Positions 45,071 through 54,188 are shown, numbered from the stretch's first letter. The stretch: DNA of 64,000 nt from Natronobacterium haloterrestre (GCF_900112205.1 NZ_FOKW01000009.1:1-64000), one strand, 5' to 3'. Notes: generated from the sequence alone by a model not told the origin. Program-made: numbers and translations.

Positions 45071-45817
45071 ATGACCAAGGACGATCCCATCGACGACGGA
45101 AACGAGCCAACCGACGACTCCGAACCGCGCGACGAGAGCGCGGACTGGGACCGAACACGGGACGAAAGCGGCTGGCTCTCGAGCCTGCTGTCCGCGCTCG
45201 AGCGCCTCGAGGGGTCGGAATCTGGGTCGATATCCGGGCGCAAACGGACGGATCGAACGGTTCTCGATTACGACGTCTCGATCCGTTCCGGGAAGGACCT
45301 GCTCGACGAGTCGGGGTTCGACCGTAGCGCGTTCGAGGACCTGGACGGCGGGTCACGCGGCCGGCGTCCGGGGCCGGGATCCGGGACGGGACCGAACGGC
45401 GGTGATCGCCGTCGAACGCGGCGGTACCGGTCGTCGTCCTCGTCCTCGTCCTCGCCCTCGTCCTCGCCCTTGCCCTCGGCGTCGTCTTCGACCGACACCG
45501 AGGACGACCACCGCGTCACCACCCGGCGCGGCGAGGGCGAACTGCTCGTGACAGCGGACGTCGTCGGTGTCGATCCCGACGACGTCACCGTCGGTTTCGA
45601 CGGTTCGATGCTCGTCGTCGCCGTGTCGGGACGGGAGATCGAGCGTCTCGAGGTCCCCTGGCCGGACCGACGGGCGGAAGCGACGATCAACAACGGCGTG
45701 TTGACGGTGTTGATCGAGTCCGAGTCCGGGTCCGCCGTAGAGTCCGACTCCGCCGTAGAGTCCGACGAAACGAACGACGGCCCGGAAACGGGGGAGGAGG
45801 AGAAGGAAAATGAGTAA
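45071..45817 (+). CDS. gvpH: gas vesicle protein GvpH (HSP20-like)
   Basis: 248 aa from the ATG at 45071; the frame is open further upstream but that part crosses direct repeats. Residues 1-110 are acidic/disordered with a short helix WLSSLLSALERLEG. A poly-Ser stretch (about 120-145) leads to an HSP20/alpha-crystallin-like beta domain (GELLVTADVVGVDPDDVTVG and VSGREIERLEVPWPDRRAEA with TINNGVLTVLIE). The tail contains tandem ESDSAVESD. In Halobacterium GvpH is dispensable. Its end overlaps the next gene by 8 nt. Confidence 0.85.
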   Translation: MTKDDPIDDGNEPTDDSEPRDESADWDRTRDESGWLSSLLSALERLEGSESGSISGRKRTDRTVLDYDVSIRSGKDLLDESGFDRSAFEDLDGGSRGRRPGPGSGTGPNGGDRRRTRRYRSSSSSSSSPSSSPLPSASSSTDTEDDHRVTTRRGEGELLVTADVVGVDPDDVTVGFDGSMLVVAVSGREIERLEVPWPDRRAEATINNGVLTVLIESESGSAVESDSAVESDETNDGPETGEEEKENE

Positions 45818-46853
45818 CGACGACGGCACCGACGACGAGTTCACCGCCTTGCTCGAGGAGGCCGAAGGGGCCCTCGAGAACCTCGACGAGTACCTCGGGA
45901 GCGCCGAGCGTCTCGACGAACTCGAGGAACTGGAGGAAGCCACCCCCGAGGCGGTCCTCAGCGACGTGGAGACGCTCGCGTCAGTCGCGGTCGAGATTCA
46001 GGAACTGGTCGAGACGATCGACCTGAGCGAGTTGCCGGAGGCCGTCGACGGCGACGAACTGCTGGCGGCGATCGAGACCGGCGAAATCCCGAACGCGATC
46101 GCGGAGGACGAAACGGGAGTGGGCGACGTGGTCGACGTCGCCAAACTATTCAAGGCGATCGATCTCCTCGAGGCCTGGGACGCCACGGACCTGACCGACC
46201 TCTGGCGGGAGAAACGCGAACTCGAGGAGGCGGTCGACGACCTGGCCGACGCGGACGACGAGGGCGGGGACGTCGGTATGATCGAAAGCGCCGCGTCTAC
46301 GGCCGCCGACAAGGCCACGGACATGGCCGACGACGAGGACGGCTTCGTCGACGGGGACTGGGCCGACGACGCGGACCCTCGCGACGTCCTCGGGGACGTC
46401 AACGTGATGGAGGATCCCGAGGCCTACCAGGTCGCCATCCAGCAGGCCGCGATGCAGGGGATCGACGCCTTTCGCGCGGCGCTGCTCGAGACCCACGAGA
46501 AGTTCGAACGTCTGGTCGAGTACAACCGAGAGCGGATGCGCAGGCGCGATACGAGTGCACGTTCGCGGAACCCGACGGCGGCGTCGACGATGCCGACCGA
46601 GCGCGCGGCCGTCGGCAGCGGCGTCAAACACGGGACCGTCCCGCAGGACGTGCACCTCTCGACGGCCCCCAGCCGGAAGCGCATCTACGGCGACCGATTC
46701 GAGCGCGAACGGAAGCGGAAACGGGAACGCGAGGCGGAGGATCGGAATCGGAACCGGGACCGGAACCGGAACGGAAACCGGAAACGGGAACGCGAGGCGG
46801 AAGACCGGAATCGAAACGGGAACCGGAAACGGAGGCGAGACGACGATGACTGA
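45810..46853 (+). CDS. large protein in the gvpI position (GvpI-like, uncertain)
   Basis: 347 aa between gvpH and gvpJ, where gvpI normally lies, but GvpI is usually a short basic protein of about 140 aa. Residues 1-210 are acidic and helical, containing LENLDEYLGSAERLDELEEL and VAKLFKAIDLLEAWDATDLT. Residues about 215-245 form a helix with IQQAAMQGIDAFRAALLETH. Residues about 290-347 are a basic repeat (RKRKREREAEDRNRN twice) ending RRRDDDD. Only the basic tail recalls GvpI. It may be a GvpI fused to a new domain or an unrelated replacement. Confidence 0.7.
   Translation: MSNDDGTDDEFTALLEEAEGALENLDEYLGSAERLDELEELEEATPEAVLSDVETLASVAVEIQELVETIDLSELPEAVDGDELLAAIETGEIPNAIAEDETGVGDVVDVAKLFKAIDLLEAWDATDLTDLWREKRELEEAVDDLADADDEGGDVGMIESAASTAADKATDMADDEDGFVDGDWADDADPRDVLGDVNVMEDPEAYQVAIQQAAMQGIDAFRAALLETHEKFERLVEYNRERMRRRDTSARSRNPTAASTMPTERAAVGSGVKHGTVPQDVHLSTAPSRKRIYGDRFERERKRKREREAEDRNRNRDRNRNGNRKREREAEDRNRNGNRKRRRDDDD
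46705..46850 (+). repeat. GGAA/CGG-rich repeat encoding the basic tail of the gvpI-position gene
   Basis: Two long copies, about 66 bp apart and each roughly 35 bp, share GGGAACGCGAGGCGGA and encode KREREAEDRNRN twice. Short GGAACCGG and GGAAACGG units lie between them. Confidence 0.7.
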
Positions 46854-46935
46854 CCCACCACACACGCGGAACGGACGACCGCTCGAGGGGATCGACGCGA
46901 CGGAGACCGGAGAGAGGGGTGAGACCGATGGTTGA
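46846..46935 (+). CDS. 29-codon linker ORF before gvpJ
   Basis: Its ATG overlaps the previous stop (ATGACTGA) and its TGA overlaps the gvpJ start by 8 nt. It could act only to keep ribosomes moving into gvpJ. The peptide (MTDPPHTRNGRPLEGIDATE...) has no recognised domain. Confidence 0.25.
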   Translation: MTDPPHTRNGRPLEGIDATETGERGETDG

Positions 46936-47551
46936 CGACTTCCAGCCGAGTCGCCAGAAGACCGACCTCGCCGAGGTCGTGGAGATGCTGCTGGACAAGG
47001 GGATCGTGATCAACGCCGACATCGCCGTCTCGATCGGCGACACCCAGTTGCTGGGCGTCCAGCTCCGGGCCGCGATCGCCTCGTTCGAGACCGCAGCGGA
47101 GTACGGCCTCGAGTTCCCCGAGGGAACGGATATGCGGCGGGTCGCGGCCGCGGTCGACGATCCCTCGCTCGCCGAGATGGAGCGACCGAACCCGGCGATC
47201 GATCCGACCCGCGGGGTCAACGTGACCGCCGACGAGCGGTACGCCGACGAGGAACGGCAGGCCGACGCGGACGAGGCCGGCGAGGCGAAAGACGCGAGCG
47301 GCGACCGGGACGACAGCCCCTTCTCACCCCCGGATCGGGGAACCGACAGGCTCGGTGCCCGTCCCGACCCCGAGCGACCGACCAGCGGCGGGTTCGACCT
47401 GATCAGCGACGGGGACGACGAATCGGAAAGCGGATCCGGAAACGGGGGCGACCGCCCGAACGACGGTGAGACTGGCGACTCGGACGCCGCGGAGACGGAA
47501 CAGGAAGCGGAAACCGAACCCGAAACCGAACCCGAAACGGAGGAGAGCTAA
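46928..47551 (+). CDS. gvpJ: gas vesicle protein GvpJ with long acidic tail
   Basis: 207 aa; family members are usually near 110-130 aa. Residues 8-65 form a GvpA-like core ([20 protein letters not shown] and [20 protein letters not shown]). The remaining 140 residues are disordered and acidic, ending in [13 protein letters not shown]. GvpJ is a minor structural homologue of GvpA that is essential for assembly. Confidence 0.9.
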   Translation: MVDDFQPSRQKTDLAEVVEMLLDKGIVINADIAVSIGDTQLLGVQLRAAIASFETAAEYGLEFPEGTDMRRVAAAVDDPSLAEMERPNPAIDPTRGVNVTADERYADEERQADADEAGEAKDASGDRDDSPFSPPDRGTDRLGARPDPERPTSGGFDLISDGDDESESGSGNGGDRPNDGETGDSDAAETEQEAETEPETEPETEES

Positions 47552-47552
47552 C

Positions 47553-47918
47553 GTGCCAACGATAGACGTCGGCGACGGTGAGGACGCACGCCAGGGGCTG
47601 GTCACGCTCGTCGTCACCGTCGTCGAACTCCTGATCGAGGCCCTCGAGCGCGAGGCCGTCCGGCGCATGGAGTCTGGCGACCTCTCGGACGAAGAGATCG
47701 AACGGCTCGGGAGCCAGCTCGCGCGAATCGAAGCCGAAATCGAACAGCTCAAACGGGACGAGGGGATCGAGGGCGGCGTCGAGGACCTCCGTGCGGACCT
47801 CGACGGGTTGGTCGACGACGCGATCCAGCAACTTCGCGGACCCGGCTCGTCCGCCACGCACTCCGACGCCCGCCCCCACGGCCCCGGCTATTCGGTGTTC
47901 GGAGGTGACGAGGAGTGA
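47553..47918 (+). CDS. gvpK: gas vesicle protein GvpK
   Basis: 121 aa from a GTG at 47553, 1 nt after the gvpJ stop. The GvpK core [20 protein letters not shown], then [20 protein letters not shown] is followed by a helical segment. The C-terminus is Pro/Gly rich. Essential in Halobacterium. It overlaps gvpL by 4 nt. Confidence 0.92.
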   Translation: MPTIDVGDGEDARQGLVTLVVTVVELLIEALEREAVRRMESGDLSDEEIERLGSQLARIEAEIEQLKRDEGIEGGVEDLRADLDGLVDDAIQQLRGPGSSATHSDARPHGPGYSVFGGDEE

Positions 47919-48901
47919 CCGGGAACGAACCGGACGCGACCGAAGAACTCGAGACCGCCCTCGAGGAGCAAGCCGAGGCGGTCGCCGACGAGGTACCGGA
48001 GATCGACGAGGGACGATATCTCTACTGCATCGTTCGGACCGAAGCCGAGACCGGCGAGTCGACGCTCGAGACGACCGGCGTCGACGGCGAACCCGTCTCC
48101 GTCGTCGTCGCGGACGGTATCGGCGCGGTCGTCCATCCCTGTGAGGGGATCTACGATACCGCGGACCTCGCACAGGTCAGGCGATGGCTCGTTCGCCACC
48201 AGACCGTCGTCGACGAGGCCGGAGAGGCGTTTGGCACGCCGATCCCGTTCCAGTTCGATACGATCCTCAGAGGCGACGACGAGCGGGTCCGCGAGTGGCT
48301 CCGCGAAGAGTCAGAGACCCTCGAGCGCGCGCTGTCTGAGCTGGCCGGTCACTGGGAGTACCGGGTCGAGGTCGTCGAGACCGAACCCGTCCCGGACGAG
48401 GCGCTTATCGAGGACGACGACCGGCTGCGGGAACTCGACGCCCGGATCGACGACTCGGAGGAAGGGACGGCCTTTCTCCTGGAGAAGAAACTCGACCAGC
48501 GGCTCGCGGAACTGCGGGCGGCACGACGGGAATCGTTGACCGCGGACCTGCAGGATCGGCTGGCCGAGCGAGCACGGGAAGTCCACGCCCTCGAGCGCTC
48601 GCCGACGGCGTCGCTCGACGACGCGGTGGTGGACGAGGGCGATGCGAGGGCGGGGGCAGGCGGAAGCGGGGACGGAGGTGCCGGAAGCGGCGACGGGAAC
48701 ACCCTCTGTCGGCTCACCCTGCTCGCCCACGAGGAGGCCGAGGGCGAGATCGGCTCCGTCCTCGACGACGTGGCTGCGACCGACGGCCTCGAGGTCCGGT
48801 TCACGGGACCGTGGCCGCCGTACACGTTCGCGCCGGAATTGGGCGGTGGCGAGGATCGGAACGGCGGCAACCGATCGACGAACCCCGATCCCAGCCCATG
48901 A
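47915..48901 (+). CDS. gvpL: gas vesicle protein GvpL
   Basis: 328 aa from a GTG that overlaps the gvpK stop. GvpF/L fold: [13 protein letters not shown] near residue 30, [20 protein letters not shown] with [12 protein letters not shown], and the C-terminal [17 protein letters not shown] Gly/Asp-rich insert lies near 240-260. GvpL is thought to nucleate the Gvp protein complex. Essential in Halobacterium. Confidence 0.93.
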   Translation: MTGNEPDATEELETALEEQAEAVADEVPEIDEGRYLYCIVRTEAETGESTLETTGVDGEPVSVVVADGIGAVVHPCEGIYDTADLAQVRRWLVRHQTVVDEAGEAFGTPIPFQFDTILRGDDERVREWLREESETLERALSELAGHWEYRVEVVETEPVPDEALIEDDDRLRELDARIDDSEEGTAFLLEKKLDQRLAELRAARRESLTADLQDRLAERAREVHALERSPTASLDDAVVDEGDARAGAGGSGDGGAGSGDGNTLCRLTLLAHEEAEGEIGSVLDDVAATDGLEVRFTGPWPPYTFAPELGGGEDRNGGNRSTNPDPSP

Positions 48902-49242
48902 GACCACGCAAGGACGACGAGGCGCTGGTCGACGTGATCGACGTTCTGCTCAGGGATGGGGCCGTCCTTCGGGCCGACGTGATCGTCTCCGTCGCGGAGA
49001 TCCCACTCGTCGGCATCAAACTTACCGCGGCGATCGCGGGCATGGAGACGATGACCGAGTACGGGTTCTTCGAGGAGTGGGACGTCGAGCACCGGCGGCG
49101 TCACTCGGACGTGGCCGTCGGATCGAACGGCCGAACGCCACCGAGCGCGGTCGAGTCCGCAGACGGTGGGGTCGGGCAGGACGACGCGACCGCTCGAATC
49201 GATCGAAACGACCGCGAGAACGACGAACGGGACGGCGAGTAA
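48898..49242 (+). CDS. gvpM: gas vesicle protein GvpM
   Basis: 114 aa from the ATG at 48898, overlapping the gvpL stop (ATGA). The GvpA-like core DEALVDVIDVLLRDGAVLRA, then DVIVSVAEIPLVGIKLTAAI is followed by a disordered charged tail. Minor structural protein essential for assembly. Last gene of the plus-strand arm. Confidence 0.92.
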   Translation: MRPRKDDEALVDVIDVLLRDGAVLRADVIVSVAEIPLVGIKLTAAIAGMETMTEYGFFEEWDVEHRRRHSDVAVGSNGRTPPSAVESADGGVGQDDATARIDRNDRENDERDGE

Positions 49243-49404
49243 CGGGAGACGAGAGCGAGAGGAGAACGAGAGGAGAGCGAGTGACGGTCTCGAGTCCCGA
49301 TCGAGACCAGCGACGAGCCGTAATCGACGGGTGTCTCAGTCCGGGTACGGCCCCGATACTGACTCTGCCGGAGGTTCCTTTCGCCCCTTCGCAGGGGCCA
49401 GCGG

Positions 49405-49620
49405 TCAGGCGTACTTCGGCCGCTCCGTGGTCAACTCGACGTCGCCGCTGACGCGTTCCTCGTCGTGGTCCTCGTCGTAGACGTACTGCCCGGTCGACCC
49501 ACACAGCGTGCACTCGTAGGACTCCGAAATTTCGTTGATCATTTCGCCGTCCTCGAAGTAGACCCGGCTCTGGGTTATCTGCAGGAACTGCGGCGTCTCG
49601 CAGTTAGAGCAGGTGATCAT
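49405..49620 (-). CDS. small zinc-ribbon protein
   Basis: 71 aa from the ATG at 49620, with CSNC (residues 4-7) and CTLC (about 37-40) making a zinc ribbon. The region between them is acidic. The C-terminus VSGDVELTTERPKYA is charged. The upstream open frame is basic and Ser/Arg rich and is not considered coding. No family name was recognised. Confidence 0.65.
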   Translation of the reverse strand: MITCSNCETPQFLQITQSRVYFEDGEMINEISESYECTLCGSTGQYVYDEDHDEERVSGDVELTTERPKYA

Positions 49621-50373
49621 ATCCGGTCGGTCGGTTCGCCCCACTGTAGTTATCCGGCTTGTAACGGAAGGCCGACTACGTACAACGGCCGTCTTACTGC
49701 GATACTCGCGGGCGTAAAATGTGTGGTATAGGGTGGCATGAATCCGGACACGGCGGGATCGACTCGGGCATCGGTAAACGGCGTATACCGCCCGACGTAA
49801 CCGGGACCGCCGTCGCTCGAGCGACGTGGTAAGTGACGGCCAAACCGATTTCAATCTCGGGAATCCACTCGGTATCGACCGCTTTCGAGCCGGGTCTCCG
49901 GCCCACCGAGACACACCTCGAGTCCGGAGCGACTGGAACGGCTGCGGTCGTCCGATCGAGCACCGAGGTCACGGTAGTCCGGGGACCGCCACGGGGTTGC
50001 CGACGAGCGGACCCGGTCGGGGGGTCGCCGGTCGAGTTCCGATCGAGGATGTTCGTCGTCGCCGGACCGTGCCGCCGGGTCGTGCAGCCCGGATACCAGC
50101 CATAGCGTCAGGCTATAGCCCGGTTATTCGGATCCTGTCGACGGTGTGGGGAGACTACGACCGTCCAACCCGATCCATAACAAAGGGTGATCCCCCCATG
50201 GTGACACGTGCGGGGATGGAATGCCCCGCCGGGTACGCGCTCGGCCCGGATACGACGCGCTGACCAGCCGATTGCGTGCGTTCGTGCCCGGATCGCTCGG
50301 AAGTGGACTCGCCCCCGCTTCGAGTACGCTCATGTCTCTCATGCCGGGCGGGCTCCCGCCCCCGTCCGGGTTC
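49621..50373. other. 753-nt region without a convincing gene
   Basis: Short open frames occur on both strands, but none has the acidic composition or GC-rich third positions of local genes. It contains a small inverted repeat ATAGC-GTCAG-GCTAT near 50103 and a perfect hairpin at 50346-50361. Because codon bias is lost throughout, it may be a decayed gene or relic element. Confidence 0.5.
50346..50361 (-). terminator. GC-rich hairpin downstream of the alcohol dehydrogenase gene
   Basis: GGGCGGG-CT-CCCGCCC is a perfect 7-bp stem with a 2-nt loop, 13 nt beyond the stop of the minus-strand adh gene. No T-run follows, so a role in 3'-end stability is as likely as termination. Confidence 0.35.
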
Positions 50374-51435
50374 CTAGAAGTCCGTCACGACCGGAATGCC
50401 GACGGTCCCGTAGTCGTCCATCACCGCGAGCGTCTCCGGGACGTCCTCGAGCGAGAGCCGGTCGCCGACGATCGCGTCGGGCTCGAGGGTCCCCTGCTCG
50501 ATCAGGTCGAACAGTTCCCCGTAGCGGGAAAGCGGCATCCCGAAGGAACCGCGAAAGTCGATCTCCTGCATGGTCATGACGTCGACGGGGAGTTCGATCT
50601 CGCCTTCCTCCTCCCCGGTCGTGAGCCCGATCTGGACGTGGCGACCGCACGTCCCGAGACTGGCGATCGAGTTCCGGCAGGTCTCGGCGATCCCCAGGGC
50701 GTCGATAGCGACGTCCGCGCCGCCGTCGGCGATCGCCTTGACCTCGTTGGCAGGGTTCTCGACGGCCGACGCGTCGACCGTCTCGACGGCGCCGAGGGCA
50801 CGGGCCCGCTCGAGTTTCTCCTCGCGGACGTCGACGGCGATCGGGTGAGCGCCCAGGGCGTCGGCCACGTGGATCGCCGAAAGCCCGACGCCGCCACAGC
50901 CGTGAACCGCGACCCAGTCGCCCGGCCGGAGGTCGGCCCGGTCGGCGAGCCCGTGATAGGCAGTCATGAACCGACAACCCAGCCCTGCCATCTCCGCGAA
51001 CCCGACGTCGTCGGGGAGTTTCACGCAATTGAACTCGGCTTTCCGGACCGGGAACGCCTCGGCGAACGCGCCGGGCGCGCTCCCGGTAAGGCCGAGCGGG
51101 ACGACCGCGTCGCAGTTGTTCGCCCGACCCTCGCGGCAGTGGGGACAGGTCCCGTCGCCGAGGTGGAACGGAACCGTGACCCGGTCGCCCGCCCGCAGCG
51201 TCTCGACGTTCTCGCCGACCTCGGCGACGACGCCGGCGGGTTCGTGACCGAGGATCTGTCCTTCCCGGACCGCTGCACCGATCCAGCTCCAGTCGCCCTG
51301 CCAGGCGTGCCAGTCGCTGCGACAGACCCCACAGGCTTCGGTTTCGACGACGACCTGGTCCGGTCCGGGCTCGGGGTAGTCGACCTCGCGGATCGCGAGC
51401 GGTTCGCCGTGGTCCTCGAGTACGGCAGCGCGCAT
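50374..51435 (-). CDS. zinc-dependent alcohol dehydrogenase family protein
   Basis: 353 aa from the ATG at 51435; the longer frame upstream is discarded. Medium-chain dehydrogenase/reductase fold with catalytic zinc ligands Cys in ACGVCRSDWHAW and His-Glu in LGHEPAGVV. The NAD-binding motif is GCGGVGLSAIHVADAL. The structural-zinc loop reads DGTCPHCREGRANNC, where the first of the four usual cysteines is Asp. The substrate is unknown. Confidence 0.9.
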   Translation of the reverse strand: MRAAVLEDHGEPLAIREVDYPEPGPDQVVVETEACGVCRSDWHAWQGDWSWIGAAVREGQILGHEPAGVVAEVGENVETLRAGDRVTVPFHLGDGTCPHCREGRANNCDAVVPLGLTGSAPGAFAEAFPVRKAEFNCVKLPDDVGFAEMAGLGCRFMTAYHGLADRADLRPGDWVAVHGCGGVGLSAIHVADALGAHPIAVDVREEKLERARALGAVETVDASAVENPANEVKAIADGGADVAIDALGIAETCRNSIASLGTCGRHVQIGLTTGEEEGEIELPVDVMTMQEIDFRGSFGMPLSRYGELFDLIEQGTLEPDAIVGDRLSLEDVPETLAVMDDYGTVGIPVVTDF

Positions 51436-51550
51436 GTGAGCCGTGTTCTCTATGCACGTACAAAACTCTAGCACCGCCAACCATTCGACCCGGTGAGAGT
51501 CGATCGGCGGCCGCCCGTACCTTTGTGGGGTCCCCCGTAGAAGTGCCCGT

Positions 51551-51952
51551 ATGGACACGGGGGAGGACCGATTCAAACCGTACGGACTGTACATCTCGCG
51601 GCCGGTCCGGGACGCGCTCGAGGACCACCTCTACGAGGCGGCCGGCGTCGTCGACCTCGAGGGCTACTTCGAACCGTCCGCGTCGGCGATTCCGGCGGGC
51701 GATCCTGGTGCCGAGGCGACCCACGACCTCGTCGCCTCGGTCGTTACCGACTTCACGACGCTGTACGACGAAGCCGACTTCGCAGCGGCCGAGTCGCTCG
51801 CCCACGACGCCTTCGAGTTGACGTATCTCGCGGCCGAACCAGAGACGGTCGCGGCCGCCCGGGAGCGGTTCGAAGCTGCGACGATCATTCGGGAGACGGA
51901 CCTCCGGACCGTCCACACCGCCGTGCTCGAGGCCCGGCTCTCGGCCGAGTAA
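51551..51952 (+). CDS. hypothetical protein
   Basis: 133 aa, acidic and mostly helical (ETVAAARERFEAATIIRETD). An N-terminal FKPYGLYISRPVRDALEDHL segment looks structured. Codon use is normal. No family was recognised. Confidence 0.6.
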   Translation: MDTGEDRFKPYGLYISRPVRDALEDHLYEAAGVVDLEGYFEPSASAIPAGDPGAEATHDLVASVVTDFTTLYDEADFAAAESLAHDAFELTYLAAEPETVAAARERFEAATIIRETDLRTVHTAVLEARLSAE

Positions 51953-52079
51953 CGGCGGCGGCTGCTGTACCCGGGACGCCGATGCGACACGCGGCGCGGC
52001 ACCCGTGTGCAGCCACGACTGTCGATACGTGTGACAATTCGCGACACACGTTTGTCCGCCGACCGCGATAGGCCTCGAC

Positions 52080-53051
52080 ATGAGCACCGGGAAGCCTGCG
52101 ACCACGCCCAACTACCGCGACCTCGAGGACGACGAGTTCCGGGAGCGGATCGAGGACCTCCGGGGCCGGTACGCGGACTGCGACCTCTGTGCGTACGACT
52201 GTCGGGTCGATCGAACGGCGGGCGAGCACGGTACCTGCCAGGTCGACGACACCGCGTACGTCTCGACGTATTTCCCCCACTTCGGCGAGGAGGAACCCCT
52301 GAAGGGCCACAACGGGAGCGGGACGATCTTCCTCGCGAACTGTAACATGAAGTGCGTCTTCTGCCAGAACTTCGAGACCAGTCACGAGGCCGAAGGGGAC
52401 CCGGCGACGGCCGAGGAGATCGCCGAAATGGCACTGGAACTCGAGGCGCGGGGCTGTCACAACGTCAACTTCGTCTCGCCGACCCACCACTCGCCACACC
52501 TCGTCGAGGCGGTCAAGATCGCCCGGGATCGCGGCCTCGGGGTGCCGATCGTCTGGAACTGCGGCGGCTACGAGCGCGTCGAGATCCTCGAACGCCTGGA
52601 GGGGGTCGTCGACATCTACATGCCCGACGTGAAGTGGGGCGACGACGCTGCCGCGGCCAAATACTCGAAAGCCCCCGGCTACTGGTCGAACGTCACCGAT
52701 TCGCTGCGGGAGATGCACCGCCAGGTCGGCGACCTCGCGGTCGACGACACCGGGCTCGCGACCGAGGGACTACTCGTCCGTCACCTGGTCATGCCGAACC
52801 ACGTCGAGAGCGCCAAACGGGTGCTCGAGTTCCTCGCCGAGGAAATCTCGAGGGAGACGTTCGTCGACGTGATGGCCCAGTACCGGCCCTACTACAAGGC
52901 CGCGGAGGAGGAGTTCTACGCGGAGATCGACCGCCCGATCACCGAGACCGAGTATCGAGAGGTCGTCGACCACGCGCGCGAGGTCGGCCTCGAGAACCTC
53001 TATCTCGACCGGTCGATGTTAAAGCGTGGCGGCTCGTTCGGCCTGTTTTGA
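52080..53051 (+). CDS. radical SAM protein (PflX/COG1313-like)
   Basis: 323 aa. The radical SAM cluster motif is CNMKCVFC (C-x3-C-x2-C, about residues 96-103), in FLANCNMKCVFCQNFETSH. An N-terminal Cys motif CDLCAYDCRVDRTAGEHGTC resembles that of PflX-like Fe-S proteins. The rest follows a TIM-barrel pattern (VPIVWNCGGYE, DIYMPDVKWG). These proteins are related to pyruvate-formate-lyase activating enzymes, but their own substrate is unknown. It is monocistronic. Confidence 0.85.
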   Translation: MSTGKPATTPNYRDLEDDEFRERIEDLRGRYADCDLCAYDCRVDRTAGEHGTCQVDDTAYVSTYFPHFGEEEPLKGHNGSGTIFLANCNMKCVFCQNFETSHEAEGDPATAEEIAEMALELEARGCHNVNFVSPTHHSPHLVEAVKIARDRGLGVPIVWNCGGYERVEILERLEGVVDIYMPDVKWGDDAAAAKYSKAPGYWSNVTDSLREMHRQVGDLAVDDTGLATEGLLVRHLVMPNHVESAKRVLEFLAEEISRETFVDVMAQYRPYYKAAEEEFYAEIDRPITETEYREVVDHAREVGLENLYLDRSMLKRGGSFGLF

Positions 53052-53072
53052 GACGGAGAGAACGCGGGCCGC

Positions 53073-54098
53073 TCAGGGAGGCTCGACGCCGAGGATCGCA
53101 TCGACGACGGCCTGGACGCGCGTCGCCGCCGCGAAGGAGACGAGGTCGCCGTCCCCGCCCTCGAGGTCGGTCACGAACTCGTCGACCAGCGACAGCGTCG
53201 TCTCCCCCGGTTCCTCGGTGATCACGCGTTCGTCCTCCTCGCCGGGGTCGGCGACGAGTCGACGCCACGCCCGTAGCGACAGCGAGCCCTCGGTCCCTTC
53301 GACCGTGATGCTGTTCTCCTCGCTGCCGGCACAGTCACAGAGGAGGTCGATCGTCCCGTGGACGCTCTCCTCGAGGTCGACGGCGCCGCTGCCCTCGGCG
53401 GCCGTTCGCCCCGCCCCGTTCGCGTCGGCACGCTCGAGATCGCCGCCGGCGAGGAAGGTTCCGACGATGGACTCCTCGTACGTCTCCGGGGCCGTGTACC
53501 GAACGTCCGCGGTGACGTCGGCGACGTCGCCGAACAGTTCCTGAGTCCCGAACACGAAGTGGCTCCCGACCTCCCGGAGTGGGCCGCCCTGTTCGCGGCC
53601 GGTGAGCCAGTCGACGTCCTGCCACTCGCGGGGCCACTGCGGGAAGCGAAACCGGAGAGTAACCCGTTTCGGCGTGCCGATTTCGCCGGCCGCGATCCGC
53701 TCGCGCATCTCGACGAACCCCGGGGTGTAGCGAAACGGGAAGTTGATAGCGGTCGTACAGTCGCTCTCGCGAGCACGGTCGGTCAACTCGCGACCGACGG
53801 CCGCGTTCTCCGCGATGGGCTTCTCGCAGATGACGTGCGTTTCCGCCTCGAGTGCGGCCCGGACGACGGTCGCGTGGTGTTTCGGGGGGACGCCCACGTA
53901 GACGATGTCGACCGCGTCGATCCCGACGAGGTCCTCGACCTCGGTGACTGACTGGCAGTCGTACGTGGCTGCCATCGACTCCGCCTTCTCGGGGACTCGA
54001 TCGCAGACGGCCCGGATCGCCGTCCGTTCGTGCTGGTCGAACGCCTCCGCGAGCCGCGAGCCGATAACGCCACAGCCGACGATTCCGACCTGGTGCAT
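53073..54098 (-). CDS. Gfo/Idh/MocA-family oxidoreductase
   Basis: 341 aa from the ATG at 54098. Rossmann motif VGIVGCGVIGSRLAEAF at the N-terminus and the family signature CEKPIAENAA (about 92-101; Lys catalytic), then a C-terminal beta-sheet domain. It is probably an NAD(P)-dependent sugar or inositol dehydrogenase; the substrate is unknown. Confidence 0.9.
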   Translation of the reverse strand: MHQVGIVGCGVIGSRLAEAFDQHERTAIRAVCDRVPEKAESMAATYDCQSVTEVEDLVGIDAVDIVYVGVPPKHHATVVRAALEAETHVICEKPIAENAAVGRELTDRARESDCTTAINFPFRYTPGFVEMRERIAAGEIGTPKRVTLRFRFPQWPREWQDVDWLTGREQGGPLREVGSHFVFGTQELFGDVADVTADVRYTAPETYEESIVGTFLAGGDLERADANGAGRTAAEGSGAVDLEESVHGTIDLLCDCAGSEENSITVEGTEGSLSLRAWRRLVADPGEEDERVITEEPGETTLSLVDEFVTDLEGGDGDLVSFAAATRVQAVVDAILGVEPP

Positions 54099-54188
54099 GC
54101 ACGGACGGTGAACCGCTCGTCTCAAGAAGGTGCGCATTCCGTTCGGGATGTCGCTGCAACCGGGTTTCGGCGCTCGGGTCGGTCGTCC

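Noticed and set aside
49694-49972. 92-codon minus-strand ORF in the 49.6-50.4 kb gap
   Set aside because: Codon use and composition do not match local genes and no domain is visible.
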